DNA of 64,000 nucleotides from Comamonadaceae bacterium (GTDB lineage: Bacteria; Pseudomonadota; Gammaproteobacteria; Burkholderiales; Burkholderiaceae_C). The notes beneath the pieces were generated by a model that was given only the letters and a program-made list of their open reading frames with translations, was not told the DNA's origin and did no database searches. Positions 16,161 to 25,317 of this stretch are shown one piece after another. A program made the position numbers and the translations under genes. Within the stretch, counting starts at the first letter, position 1; every line of letters starts with the position of its first letter. The DNA lies in the NCBI GenBank assembly GCA_947372745.1, contig CANBUY010000004.1:23404-87403 (forward strand), in the 5' to 3' direction.

Positions 16161-17030
16161 CTAGTCGAACAAGGCAGCTCGGGTCAGTTCATTCAGCCGG
16201 TGACCAGGCTGAATGAGCGCGTCCAGAATGCTGAAATGATTGAGTCCAGGCAACACCTCGGCCACAGGTACTGCCCTGAGGCCCCAAGCCTGCTGAATCA
16301 GGGCGTTGTGTTCCATGAATGCAACGCTCTCCAGCCCACCTGCCACGCTGTTCAAAACGCCTCGTCCGCCCGACACCTTGGGCGCAGGCAGCCACGCTGG
16401 GCTCGCTTTTTTGGCCTGGGCCGAAGTTAGTTTGAGCGAATTCCTCAAAAAAGGCGTGCGCCGAATGGACTCCAATTCATACAGACCTGAAATCGACACC
16501 GCGTTCTTGATCAATCTAACCGGCAAATCCTTGCTCACGGCTTTCCAGTCACAGGTCAGCAGCATCGCCGCCAGGTGCCCGCCAGCCGAATGGCCCACCA
16601 CCGTGATGCGGCGAGGGTCACCTCCGTAGTTGGCAATGTTCCGATATGTCCACGCCAAGGCGCAGACCATTTGCAGGATAATTTGGGGAATGGTCACCGC
16701 CGGACACAAAGCGTAGTTGGGCATCACCACGCACGCCCCGGGGGCAGTGAAGGCTGGTGCAATGAACGAGTGGTCTGCCTTATCCAGCGAGCGCCAGTAA
16801 CCTCCATGCAAAAACAACAGCACTGGCACCTTGGATTGATTTCCATTGGCAGTGAATACATCCAGCGTCTCGCTAGCATCGTGGCCATATGGCACATCTA
16901 GCGCACACGACTGAGTTTGGCGCACCTGGGAAGAGGTCTCCTGCCATCGTGAAAAGTAATCTGCGAAATCCGGGACCAGCCCTCGGTTGTTGTAGAGGCT
17001 GTCCAGATTGTTGCCGTTGTTGACTTTCAT
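16161..17030 (-). CDS. Alpha/beta hydrolase, kynurenine-formamidase-like
   Basis: A 289-residue alpha/beta hydrolase with an oxyanion HGGYWRS motif and nucleophile elbow GHSAGGHLA, the pattern of bacterial formamidase/esterase-type enzymes (KynB-like or BD-FAE). The C-terminal His is in LNHFSILDALI. ATG 17030 is chosen because a longer frame to 17210 would run into the dehydrogenase gene upstream and has no family similarity. It is the distal gene of the galactarate operon, 98 bases after the dehydrogenase. It could hydrolyse a sugar-acid lactone or ester, but this is not shown by the sequence. Confidence 0.78.
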   Translation of the reverse strand: MKVNNGNNLDSLYNNRGLVPDFADYFSRWQETSSQVRQTQSCALDVPYGHDASETLDVFTANGNQSKVPVLLFLHGGYWRSLDKADHSFIAPAFTAPGACVVMPNYALCPAVTIPQIILQMVCALAWTYRNIANYGGDPRRITVVGHSAGGHLAAMLLTCDWKAVSKDLPVRLIKNAVSISGLYELESIRRTPFLRNSLKLTSAQAKKASPAWLPAPKVSGGRGVLNSVAGGLESVAFMEHNALIQQAWGLRAVPVAEVLPGLNHFSILDALIQPGHRLNELTRAALFD

Positions 17031-17128
17031 TTGGTGTTTTCTGTGAAGGTTGGCGGACGAATGGATGGATGCTATGGATGCCGCCTCCTTAATCGCTGAA
17101 GAATCTTGGCACTTCAATAGAACAACCG

Positions 17129-18700
17129 TCAGGCCGATGGGGTTGCGTGATCGCTCTGGCCGTCTCTCAGCGTCAGGGGCAACAGCCCTGTGGGGAAGTC
17201 CTGGTAACACACGGGTCTCAGGAAACGCTCAATGGCACGACTGCCCACAGAGGTCCCGCGTGAATCTGACGTGGCGGGAAACGGTCCACCATGCACCATC
17301 GCATGAGCCACTTCCACCCCGGTGGGAAAACCATTGACCAGCAGGCGGCCGGCCTTGCGCTCCAGTACCGGAAGCAGCTGGCGCGCATCGGCCTCATCGG
17401 CCGGTTCAAGTTGCAAGGTGGCTGTCAGTTGACCTTCCAGCTGTTCAGCCACGGTCCGCATTTGCAGCAAGTCGCGGCAGCGTACCAGCAGTGAACATGG
17501 TCCGAACACTTCTTCGTGCAGGGCGGGTGCAGCCATGAAGGTCTCGGCGTCCACCAGGAAGACGCTGACTTGGGCAGCACAACTGCCGTCAGACTTTTGA
17601 CCTTGTGCCACCAGCGCGACACCTGTGACAGAACTCACGCGCGCCACGCCCGCCACATAGGCGCGATGAATGCCTGCGTTGAGCAAGGTGCCGGCTGGAC
17701 GCTTGTCCGCTGCCGTTGCCACCGCCGCGCAGAAAGTATCCCAATCCGCGCCGCCGATTCCAAGCACCACGCCAGGGTTGGTGCAGAACTGCCCAGCACC
17801 CATCAGGAGCGAATCAACGAATCCGGTCGCGATGGCGCTGGCGCGCTTGGCCAACGCCTGCGGCAAAACAAACACCGGGTTGATGGCGCTCATCTCGGCA
17901 TAAACCGGTATAGGTTGCATACGTTGCTGTGCCAGTCGGCTAAGTGCCAAGCCCCCGGCACGCGAGCCGGTAAAAGCCACCGCCTGGACTGCCGGGTGTG
18001 ACACCAGGTGTTGACCGACCTCATTACCAGGCCCGGCCAGCATCGAAAACACGCCTTCTGGCAAACCGCATTCTTTTGCCGCCGCCTGAATGACCGCTGC
18101 CACGGCCTCTGACGTGCCGGGGTGGGACGGATGCGCTTTCACGATCACCGGGCAGCCCGCCGCCAACGCGGCGGCAGTATCACCGCCCGCCACGGAAAAC
18201 GCCAGCGGGAAATTGCTGGCCCCGAACATGGCCACCGGGCCCAAGGGGATCAGCCGGGTACGCATGTCCGGGCGACGCATGGGTTGGCGCTCGGGCAATT
18301 CACGATCCACCACAGGTGTCTGCCACAGGCCATTGCGAGCGACCTCTGCAAACATGCGCAATTGGCCAGTGGTGCGCCCGCGCTCACCCTGCAGCCGCGC
18401 CAGCGGGAGCGCCGTTTCGGCCATGGTGCGTTCCAGCAGCGCCATGTCGAGTGCCTCAATGCCATCGGCAATTTTTTCAAGAAAGTTTGCACGCTGTTCA
18501 CCCGATGTCTCGCGGTAGGTGTCGAACGCTTGTTGCGCCAGCGACGCTGCCAGATCGACTTGTGCAGCATCGGCGACACTGAAGGCCGGAGCCAGTGTGT
18601 CTCCGGTGGCCGGATTAATCGCATGGAATGTGCCAGCGTTGCCCGCTATGCGTCGTTGGCCAATCAACAGTTGGCCGCTCAGATTGAGTGTGGATTGCAT
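17129..18700 (-). CDS. 2,5-dioxovalerate (alpha-ketoglutarate semialdehyde) dehydrogenase
   Basis: NAD(P)-dependent aldehyde dehydrogenase of 523 residues that oxidises alpha-ketoglutarate semialdehyde to 2-oxoglutarate, the last step of non-phosphorylative sugar-acid breakdown. Catalytic Cys306 (GAGQFCTNPG), Glu269 (YAEMSAINP) and Asn163 (GASNFPLAF) are present. The GASNFPLAFSVAGGDTAAAL stretch and the length over 500 residues distinguish KGSADH from generic aldehyde dehydrogenases. It lies 17 bases downstream of galactarate dehydratase, in line with the pathway. Confidence 0.92.
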   Translation of the reverse strand: MQSTLNLSGQLLIGQRRIAGNAGTFHAINPATGDTLAPAFSVADAAQVDLAASLAQQAFDTYRETSGEQRANFLEKIADGIEALDMALLERTMAETALPLARLQGERGRTTGQLRMFAEVARNGLWQTPVVDRELPERQPMRRPDMRTRLIPLGPVAMFGASNFPLAFSVAGGDTAAALAAGCPVIVKAHPSHPGTSEAVAAVIQAAAKECGLPEGVFSMLAGPGNEVGQHLVSHPAVQAVAFTGSRAGGLALSRLAQQRMQPIPVYAEMSAINPVFVLPQALAKRASAIATGFVDSLLMGAGQFCTNPGVVLGIGGADWDTFCAAVATAADKRPAGTLLNAGIHRAYVAGVARVSSVTGVALVAQGQKSDGSCAAQVSVFLVDAETFMAAPALHEEVFGPCSLLVRCRDLLQMRTVAEQLEGQLTATLQLEPADEADARQLLPVLERKAGRLLVNGFPTGVEVAHAMVHGGPFPATSDSRGTSVGSRAIERFLRPVCYQDFPTGLLPLTLRDGQSDHATPSA

Positions 18701-18717
18701 TTAGAAATTTGAGTTTT

Positions 18718-20280
18718 TTAAGTGACTGTGCCCAGTTGCCAGGGCACAAATTCGTTTTGGCCGTAGCCGTGCAACTCGCTCATGGTGCGTTCACCGGATG
18801 CGACACGCAAGATGGACTGAAATATCTGTTCACCGAGCTCATCGACCGAGACCTCGCCGTCGATAACGCCGCCGCAATTGATGTCCATGTCAGCGCGCTG
18901 TCGCTGCCACAGCGCGGTGTTGGTTGCCAACTTGATTGAGGGTGACGGTGCACATCCATAGGCCGAGCCGCGGCCGGTGGTGAAGCAGATCAGGTTGGCG
19001 CCGCCGGCCACTTGCCCGGTCGCGCTCACCGGGTCGTAGCCCGGTGTATCCATGAACACGAGGCCGCGCTGGCGCACCGGCTTGGCATACTCCAGCACAT
19101 CTACCAGATTGGTGCTGCCGCCTTTGGCAACCGCGCCCAGGGACTTTTCAAGAATGGTCGTCAGGCCACCGGCCTTGTTGCCGGCTGACGGGTTGTTGTT
19201 CAGGTCCGCACCCATGCGATGGCAATAGTCTTCCCACCAGCGGATCCGCTCAAGCAGTTTTTCAGCAACGGCAGGGGTCTGGGCGCGGCGAGTCAGTAAA
19301 TGCTCGGCGCCGTAAATTTCCGGCGTTTCCGACAGGATGGCGGTGCCACCGTGGCGCACCAGCCGGTCCATCGCCGCACCCAGTGCCGGGTTCGCACTCA
19401 CGCCAGAATAACTGTCAGAGCCTCCGCACTGGAGGCCAACGATGAGGTGGCTGGCCGAAACCGGTACGCGCTCGATGCTATTGGCATCAAACAGCAGATC
19501 ACGCACAGCCTGCACGCCACGCGCAACGGCCAGTGCGGTTCCGCCCACCTCCTGGATGGTGAAGGTCTGAAGAGTGGCGCCAGCCTGCAGACCTTCAGCT
19601 TCTATCCATGCCGGAATCTGATTGGTTTCACAACCCAAGCCAATCACCAGCACCGCAGCGAAGTTGACGTGGCGGGCGTAGCCGGCCAGTGTCCTGCGCA
19701 GCACCCGCAAGCCTTCACCCTCAGAGTCAACCGCACAACCGGCGCTGTGCGTCAACGCGACGACGCCGTCGATGTTCGGATAAGGCGACAGTTCGTCGGG
19801 ATGGATGTCGCGGCGAAAGTGGTCGGCAACGGCACGTGCCACCGTGGCTGAGCAATTGACCGACGTCAGCACGCCAATGTAGTTGCGGGTCGCAACCCGT
19901 CCGTCGGCTCGCACGATACCCATAAATGTGGCTGGCGTTTGCTCCAGCACAGTGGGCTGTGCATCGACCCCCATGACGCCGGCGGCACCACGCTCAAAAG
20001 TGGCCATCGCAAGATTGTGAACATGCACGTGCTGGCCGCGACTGATGGGCTGGGAAGCAAATCCAATAATCTGTCCATAGCGACGTACCGGCGCACCAGC
20101 CTCGATGTCACGCACCGCGACTTTGTGACCCGGTGGAATCAAACCCACTACCTGCAGATTTTCTTCACTTAGAGTCATGCCAGACATCAACTGACGCCGT
20201 GTGATCACCACGTCATCGAGGGGATGCAAGCGAATCGTCGGGGGCGCCGTCATCGGGACGGAAGGGGAACTTGAATTCAC
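18718..20280 (-). CDS. garD: Galactarate dehydratase
   Basis: Dehydrates galactarate to 5-keto-4-deoxyglucarate. A protein of 520 residues, the usual GarD length, with an N-terminal SAF domain (about 25-95; GHKVAVRDIEAGAPV, GQHVHVHNL) and a large UxaA/GarD catalytic part (TPGYDPVSATGQVAGGANLI, TGRGSAYGCAPSPSIKLATN). The GTG at 20280 is chosen: AGGAGA lies 8 bases upstream, and it sits one base after the stop of the upstream FAH gene. ATG 20253 is the alternative; the frame upstream of 20280 overlaps the FAH gene. Related enzymes in the family act on altronate or D-glucarate, but the length and SAF arrangement favour galactarate. Confidence 0.9.
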   Translation of the reverse strand: MNSSSPSVPMTAPPTIRLHPLDDVVITRRQLMSGMTLSEENLQVVGLIPPGHKVAVRDIEAGAPVRRYGQIIGFASQPISRGQHVHVHNLAMATFERGAAGVMGVDAQPTVLEQTPATFMGIVRADGRVATRNYIGVLTSVNCSATVARAVADHFRRDIHPDELSPYPNIDGVVALTHSAGCAVDSEGEGLRVLRRTLAGYARHVNFAAVLVIGLGCETNQIPAWIEAEGLQAGATLQTFTIQEVGGTALAVARGVQAVRDLLFDANSIERVPVSASHLIVGLQCGGSDSYSGVSANPALGAAMDRLVRHGGTAILSETPEIYGAEHLLTRRAQTPAVAEKLLERIRWWEDYCHRMGADLNNNPSAGNKAGGLTTILEKSLGAVAKGGSTNLVDVLEYAKPVRQRGLVFMDTPGYDPVSATGQVAGGANLICFTTGRGSAYGCAPSPSIKLATNTALWQRQRADMDINCGGVIDGEVSVDELGEQIFQSILRVASGERTMSELHGYGQNEFVPWQLGTVT

Positions 20281-20281
20281 G

Positions 20282-21496
20282 CTAAAGGTCTCCTGCGCCC
20301 AGCAAGGAGCGGCGAGAAAGGTTATTGAAAAAAGCCCGCAGGCCAAAACGCCAGGGAGACGCTTGTTCGCTGTGCGTCACACGGTTGCACAACTCGCCCA
20401 ACTGTGCGCTGCGAATCGATACGCGGTCGCCCAACTTGTGGGTGAAGCCTTCGCCGGGCTGGTCGCGGTCCTGGGTTGGCGCAAACAAGGTGCCCAAAAA
20501 CAGCATGAAGCCGTCCGGGTACTGGTGCGCTGCCATCACTTGGTCCACCAGTTCGAGTGGATCACGGCTGATGCGGTCCATGGAATTGGTGCCATGAAGC
20601 TCGAATCCGTCTGCACCGTCGACCCGCAGTTGCAGCACTGCGCGCCGCACATCATCCAAGGTGAATGAATCGTCAAAGAGGCGGATAAAAGGTCCGATGG
20701 CGCAGGACGCATTGTTGTCCTTGGCCTTGCCCAGCAGCAGGGCACTGCGCCCCTCAATGTCGCGCAGATTGACGTCGTTCCCCAGACTGGCGCCCACGAT
20801 CTGGCCGCGACTGTTGACCGCCAGCACCACCTCGGGCTCCGGGTTGTTCCATGAAGAATCGGCGCGAATGCCAACGTCGCTGCCAGTGCCCACGGCGGCC
20901 AGCACCGGTGCCTTGGTAAACACCTCGGCGTCGGGGCCGATGCCCACTTCCAGGTATTGCGACCAGAGACCCTGGCTCTGCAGCAACTGCTTGAGCGCCT
21001 GGGCCTGAGCCGAACCCGGCTTCACCGCCGACAGGTCGCTGCCGACCTGGGCATGAACTTGCGCCCGTACCGCCTGTGCGCGTACCGGATCGCCACCGGC
21101 TTGCTCCTCGATCACCCGTTCAATCATGCTGGCTGCAAAGGTGACGCCGCAGGCCTTGATCACCTGCAAGTCGCAAGGTGCCAGGAAGAATGCGATTTTC
21201 GGATTGCGCACTGCCTCATCGCTGTTGGCGAGAATCTCATCGAGAGAACCCAAGCGTTCACCTGGCGTTGCTTTGACCAACTGCTCCGGCGCCACGCACT
21301 CCAGCAGGGTACTCATCGTGGGGAACTGGGCCGTCAGGTCAAAAACACCATTGGCGCGAATCACCACGATCGACGGACCGGGCACAGCACCCGGTCGCCA
21401 TACGCGTGCCACCAGCGTGCCGGTGCATGCGTCGTCCGGCAAGAAGCGTGCAACTTTCATGTCCATTGGCACAGACTCTAAAAGTTCACTGCTCAT
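20282..21496 (-). CDS. FAH-family protein, GguC/AraD1-like, probable keto-deoxy sugar-acid dehydratase
   Basis: A 404-residue fumarylacetoacetate-hydrolase-fold protein. The C-terminal FAH domain (about 180-375) has GVTFAASMIER, the metal-binding region ADSSWNNPEPEVVLAV, and GNDVNLRDIEGRSALLLGKAKD. FAH relatives such as the archaeal 2-keto-3-deoxy-D-arabinonate dehydratase make alpha-ketoglutarate semialdehyde. Lying between garD and the importer, it is the best local candidate to turn 5-keto-4-deoxyglucarate into the semialdehyde in place of the usual KdgD aldolase-type enzyme; that is an inference. The start overlaps the receptor stop as ATGA; later ATGs at 21466 and 21460 are possible. Confidence 0.8.
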   Translation of the reverse strand: MSSELLESVPMDMKVARFLPDDACTGTLVARVWRPGAVPGPSIVVIRANGVFDLTAQFPTMSTLLECVAPEQLVKATPGERLGSLDEILANSDEAVRNPKIAFFLAPCDLQVIKACGVTFAASMIERVIEEQAGGDPVRAQAVRAQVHAQVGSDLSAVKPGSAQAQALKQLLQSQGLWSQYLEVGIGPDAEVFTKAPVLAAVGTGSDVGIRADSSWNNPEPEVVLAVNSRGQIVGASLGNDVNLRDIEGRSALLLGKAKDNNASCAIGPFIRLFDDSFTLDDVRRAVLQLRVDGADGFELHGTNSMDRISRDPLELVDQVMAAHQYPDGFMLFLGTLFAPTQDRDQPGEGFTHKLGDRVSIRSAQLGELCNRVTHSEQASPWRFGLRAFFNNLSRRSLLGAGDL

Positions 21497-22317
21497 TGTG
21501 CAATGGCGCGAGCTTCTATCGCCACTTTGTTCATGTCAGGCAAGGGCAGGCCCATCCATTTTGTATAGATTTGGTTCAGTTGACCATTGGTGGTGTTCTT
21601 CTCTACCCAGGTGTTGATCCAATTGGCCAACTCAGTGTCGTTCTTACGCATGCCGATCGCCAGCGGTTGAACTTTTACAACAAATTTGACCTCCAAATTC
21701 TTACCCGGCATACTTTTGGCCAAGGCTTGAATCGTCGCGGCAGGTTTGACAATCGCATCGACCTGACCTGTGCTGAATGCCGTGTTGCAAGTGGCATCGT
21801 CGCCGTAGCGCACCAGAGTGGCCCCCGTGGGTGCCGACTTTGTAAGTTCCAAATCATCCAAATTGCCGCGCACCACGCCAATGCGCTTGCCGACCAAATC
21901 TTCCAACTTGGTTATTGCGGTTCCCTTGGAGGCGCCCAAAACCATCTGATTAACGCTGTACGGGGTGGAGAAGGCAACCACCTTGGCCCGATCAGGGGTC
22001 ACGCTAAACGATGAGATGACCATGTCGACCTTGCTAGTCATCAGGAAAGGGACGCGGTTAGGACCATTGACTTCCACGATCTGCAGCTCCACCCCCATGT
22101 CCTTGGCCATGGCGCGCGCAACGTCCACGTCGGAGCCTATTGGCTGCACGGCAGCGTCGGTCATGCCATAAGGCGGAACGCTGAGGTCGATGGCGACCAG
22201 CAGCTTCTTGCGCGACTGAATTTCCTTGAGGGTGTTGGCATTGGCGGCAAAGCCCATGCCTGCCAAGCCGAGTGCTATGGCGGCAAGAGTGATGGTGCGA
22301 CGATTGAAATTGATCAT
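21493..22317 (-). CDS. PAAT-type ABC importer receptor, predicted sugar-acid ligand
   Basis: Periplasmic receptor of the polar amino-acid family, 274 residues, with signal peptide (about 1-28) and SBP_bac_3 fold (VAIDLSVPPYGM, FSTPY). Carboxylate-binding Arg110 (TPDRAK) is kept. The position matching Asp157 of E. coli GlnBP, which binds the alpha-ammonium, is Pro192 with Lys191 before it (GQVDAIVKPAA). An amino acid is therefore an unlikely ligand. With garD, FAH and KGSADH in the same operon, galactarate or a similar aldarate is the obvious candidate. It resembles the receptor at 33266-34072. Confidence 0.88.
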   Translation of the reverse strand: MINFNRRTITLAAIALGLAGMGFAANANTLKEIQSRKKLLVAIDLSVPPYGMTDAAVQPIGSDVDVARAMAKDMGVELQIVEVNGPNRVPFLMTSKVDMVISSFSVTPDRAKVVAFSTPYSVNQMVLGASKGTAITKLEDLVGKRIGVVRGNLDDLELTKSAPTGATLVRYGDDATCNTAFSTGQVDAIVKPAATIQALAKSMPGKNLEVKFVVKVQPLAIGMRKNDTELANWINTWVEKNTTNGQLNQIYTKWMGLPLPDMNKVAIEARAIAQ

Positions 22318-22346
22318 GATGATTCCTTTGGGTGGGTTGATGCGGC

Positions 22347-23156
22347 TTACAGGCCGCTGCTGATGAACTGCTTGAATTCGGGGGTTTTAGGGTGGTTGAA
22401 AAGCTCCTCGGGCGGGCCCATTTCCCAGACCCGGCCTTGGTGCATGAAGATGACCACATCGGCGAGGCGACGCGCAAAGGCCATCTCGTGCGTCACCAGC
22501 ACCATGGTCATGCCCTGGCGCGAGAGGTCTTCCATCACCTTGAGCACCTCGCCGGTGAGTTCCGGGTCCAGCGCGGAGGTGACTTCGTCGAACAGCATAA
22601 GCTGCGGTGACAGTGCCAACGAGCGAGCGATAGCGACCCTTTGTGACTGGCCACCTGAAAGCTGTTCGGGATAGCTGGCCGCTTTGTCCAGCAGCCCGAC
22701 CAACGCCAGCACGCGACTCGCGATGACCCCAGCCTCGGCGCGGCTGTGTTTTTTGACTGCAGTGAGTGCCAGCGTGATGTTGCGCTCCACTGTCAAGTGG
22801 GGGAAAAGGTTGTAGCTCTGAAACACGATGCCGACATCACTGCGTAACTCCCGGCGTGCCAGACGACTGGGCGCTCCTACATCGTGGCCACAGACTTGCA
22901 GTTCGCCGCCTTCAATGCTTTCCAGCGCATTCATGCAACGCAGTAAGGTGCTTTTGCCCGAACCGCTTCGTCCGACAATTGCCACCAACTGCCCCCGCTT
23001 TATTTCCAGCGAGACACCGTTGAGCACCTGCAAGGCGCCGAAGCGTTTGACCAGGTTCTTGACCGAGACAATCAGTTCCGGTGGAGAATTTTCGATTTCC
23101 TGCGGCTGTTCTGACACCCGACTCGAACATGGGGGGGCGAGCGCATTATTTTCCAA
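22347..23156 (-). CDS. PAAT-type ABC importer ATPase, GlnQ-like
   Basis: ATP-binding subunit of about 269 residues. It has Walker A GRSGSGKST, Q-loop VFQSYNLFPHL, signature QLSGGQSQRVAIARSLA, Walker B LMLFDEVTSALDP and switch His VTHEMAFAR. The start is uncertain. TTG 23156 has AAGGAA about 8 bases upstream and overlaps the permease stop by 11 bases; GTG 23117 would give the more usual short N-terminus. Longer extensions run through the permease gene. Serves the receptor at 21493 and the permeases at 23146 and 23807. Confidence 0.88.
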   Translation of the reverse strand: MENNALAPPCSSRVSEQPQEIENSPPELIVSVKNLVKRFGALQVLNGVSLEIKRGQLVAIVGRSGSGKSTLLRCMNALESIEGGELQVCGHDVGAPSRLARRELRSDVGIVFQSYNLFPHLTVERNITLALTAVKKHSRAEAGVIASRVLALVGLLDKAASYPEQLSGGQSQRVAIARSLALSPQLMLFDEVTSALDPELTGEVLKVMEDLSRQGMTMVLVTHEMAFARRLADVVIFMHQGRVWEMGPPEELFNHPKTPEFKQFISSGL

Positions 23157-23793
23157 CCTTGAGTTTCCTTTCGAAATAGTGACTGGCCAAAGACAGCGGG
23201 TAGCACAGCGCGAAGTACATGAGTGCAATGATGAAATAGACCGTGAATGGCTGGAATGTTGAGTTATTGACAATTTGGCCAGCGCGGGAGAGTTCCAGGA
23301 AGCCAATCACAGAGGCCAGCGAGGTGTTCTTTACCACCTGGACCATGAAGCCCACGGTAGGTGGAATTGCTATACGGGAAGCCTGCGGCAGGATGACATA
23401 AAAGTATTGGGCAAACCGGCTCAAGCCCAGGCATTCAGCGGCCTCCCATTGGGTTGGTGTGACGGACTGTATGCAACCGCGCCAAATTTCGCCCAGAAAG
23501 GCCCCGGTATAGAGGGTCAGCGAAAGCGCGGCGGCCAACAGGGGGGGCACGTTCAGCCCCGCAATACTCATACCGAAATAAGACAGGAACAACAGCACCA
23601 GCAGCGGAGTACCCTGGAGCACCTGGATATAGGCGGCTGCAGCATTGCGCAGCAAGGCAATCTTGGACACCCGGGCCAGTGCCAAGGCCAGACCCAGCAC
23701 AGCGCCCCCCACAAAAGCCATTAGAGAGAGTAGTACGGTCCACTGCGCGGCAATAACCAGGTAACCCAGATGCGTGAAAGAGAGTGTATTCAT
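23146..23793 (-). CDS. PAAT-type ABC importer permease 2
   Basis: Inner-membrane permease of 215 residues with about five membrane segments, GlnP/HisQM family (VLQGTPLLVLLFLSYFG, then WRGCIQSVTPTQWEAAECLG, the EAA-like coupling loop). The ATG at 23793 has AAGGAG about 9 bases upstream; the in-frame ATG at 23841 would overlap the other permease. It pairs with the permease at 23807 as a heterodimer. Confidence 0.9.
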   Translation of the reverse strand: MNTLSFTHLGYLVIAAQWTVLLSLMAFVGGAVLGLALALARVSKIALLRNAAAAYIQVLQGTPLLVLLFLSYFGMSIAGLNVPPLLAAALSLTLYTGAFLGEIWRGCIQSVTPTQWEAAECLGLSRFAQYFYVILPQASRIAIPPTVGFMVQVVKNTSLASVIGFLELSRAGQIVNNSTFQPFTVYFIIALMYFALCYPLSLASHYFERKLKVGK

Positions 23794-23806
23794 GACAATG
23801 GCTCCT

Positions 23807-24490
23807 TCAGATTGCCGTGCCAAGGCGACGCCGGCGCACAAAGACGAGCTGGCCTATGCACCAAAACACAGCCCGGAACATGAACGAGAGCGCAATGTAG
23901 ATGACAGCGATCACGATGTAGACCTCAAAGCTGCGGAATGTCTCGGACTGAAGCAGGTTGGCGGCGGCGGTCAGTTCTTCGGCCGAGATCTGCGAGGTCA
24001 CACTTGACGCCAACATCAACAGCACGAATTGACTAGAAAGGGCGGGATAGACCCGCTCGATGGCGGGCAGCAGTACCACGTGCCAATAGACCTGAAGACG
24101 GGACAGACCCAGGCATTCAGCTGCCTCGATCTGGCTACGTGACACCGAATTGATACCGGCGCGAATAATCTCGGTGCAATAAGCGCCGATATTGATGGTC
24201 AGCGCCAGCGCAGCAGACAATTCGGCAGAAATCTTCAGTCCCATACTGGACAGTCCACAATAAACCAGAAATATCTGAATCAGCATGGGGGTGTTGCGAA
24301 TGGCTTCGACATAGATGCCGACCAAGCGACGCACCGCGGGCGTGCCGCTCGAACGGGCAACGGCACAAACCGCGCCGATAACGAAGCCGAGCAGGATAGA
24401 AACCGTCGCCAATTGAATGGTCAACCAGGCGCCGTGTAACAGGCGTGGCCATGTTTCAGCCAAGAACGTGAAGTCAAATTGATATTGCAT
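23807..24490 (-). CDS. PAAT-type ABC importer permease 1
   Basis: Permease of 227 residues, GlnP/HisM family. The N-terminal TM domain starts LLHGAWLTIQLATVSILLG; EAIRNTPMLIQIFLVYCG and the coupling loop EIIRAGINSVSRSQIEAAECLG follow. First structural gene after the GntR regulator, with a 21-base gap, so the regulator is co-transcribed at the head of the operon. Confidence 0.9.
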   Translation of the reverse strand: MQYQFDFTFLAETWPRLLHGAWLTIQLATVSILLGFVIGAVCAVARSSGTPAVRRLVGIYVEAIRNTPMLIQIFLVYCGLSSMGLKISAELSAALALTINIGAYCTEIIRAGINSVSRSQIEAAECLGLSRLQVYWHVVLLPAIERVYPALSSQFVLLMLASSVTSQISAEELTAAANLLQSETFRSFEVYIVIAVIYIALSFMFRAVFWCIGQLVFVRRRRLGTAI

Positions 24491-24511
24491 GGTGTGGAAC
24501 TTCTTTGACGG

Positions 24512-25270
24512 TCAGGACCAAGCCGTGGCGATGTTCTGACGAACGGACACATCCTTGTGCGCGTCTGGTACGTTGGCAAGTTCCCAACCACGCTCCAATG
24601 CCGCCCGAACTGTGTCCAGGTGGACCACCATTGCTGCACGCGCACCTTGCTCATCTCGCCGCTCAATTGCTACCACGAGCTTGCGGTGTTCTTCAATAGC
24701 CTCTGCGTGGCGTTGCGGGCTGTCAAAGTGCTCGTCCAACTTGCGAAACATGGCGCTATAGCGAAAGTTCCACAGCTGATTGACCATGTATGCCAGAGCA
24801 CTGTTTCCTGAGGCCTCCGCAATGCGCAGGTGAAACAGGGAATCGGCGTTCAAACCGTTGCCGCTTGAACCGACTTCGTCGGTCATCATCTGCAAGGTTT
24901 CCCGGATGCGGGCGTGGTCCTTGGCGCTGCCATCGCGTGCTGCCAGTGCGGCCGTCTCAGTCTCAATCAGGTAGCGCGCTGACAACACTTCAAAAGGGCC
25001 CGGTTCGCCCAGCATGGCGGTCTGTGAGTTGGCGGCCTGGACCTCGTTGACAAAAATACCCAGGCCGACGCGTACCACCACAAGTCCGTCAATTTCTAGC
25101 GCAATGAGCGCCTCTCGTACCGAGGCGCGGCTGACACTGAATTGCTGGGAGAGGTCGCGCTCAGAAGGCAGACGGTCGCCAGGTTTGAACTCGCCACGCC
25201 GAACCAGTTCCGACAACTGGTCGGCAATTTGGCGGTAAAGGCGCTGGGATGTGACGGCTTGTATGGGCAT
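24512..25270 (-). CDS. GntR-family regulator, FCD (FadR/GalR-type)
   Basis: A 252-residue regulator. It has an N-terminal winged helix (about 8-75; LPSERDLSQQFSVSRASVREAL) and a C-terminal FCD ligand domain (about 95-230) with the metal-ligand pattern in DSLFHLRIAEASGN and EEHRKLVVAIERRD. FCD regulators commonly sense small carboxylates, which fits the galactarate operon it heads. Two matching inverted repeats with core GTGGTCAGGCCAC lie upstream (25299-25317, 25420-25436), close to the FadR half-site TGGTC. Confidence 0.9.
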   Translation of the reverse strand: MPIQAVTSQRLYRQIADQLSELVRRGEFKPGDRLPSERDLSQQFSVSRASVREALIALEIDGLVVVRVGLGIFVNEVQAANSQTAMLGEPGPFEVLSARYLIETETAALAARDGSAKDHARIRETLQMMTDEVGSSGNGLNADSLFHLRIAEASGNSALAYMVNQLWNFRYSAMFRKLDEHFDSPQRHAEAIEEHRKLVVAIERRDEQGARAAMVVHLDTVRAALERGWELANVPDAHKDVSVRQNIATAWS

Positions 25271-25298
25271 GGCAGTGAATTTATATTGGTTGGATGGC

Positions 25299-25317
25299 CT
25301 AGTGGTCAGGCCACTAG
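25299..25317. promoter_or_regulatory. Putative GntR (FCD) operator, proximal
   Basis: CTAGTGG-TCAGG-CCACTAG, a perfect seven-base inverted repeat 29 bases before the regulator's ATG. Its 13-base core is identical to the distal site 120 bases away. It overlaps the region expected for the promoter of the minus-strand operon, which suggests autorepression. Confidence 0.75.

Noticed and set aside
16092..16430. 112-codon plus-strand frame opposite the formamidase-like hydrolase
   Set aside because: Antisense to a gene with clear HGGYW and GHSAGG motifs.
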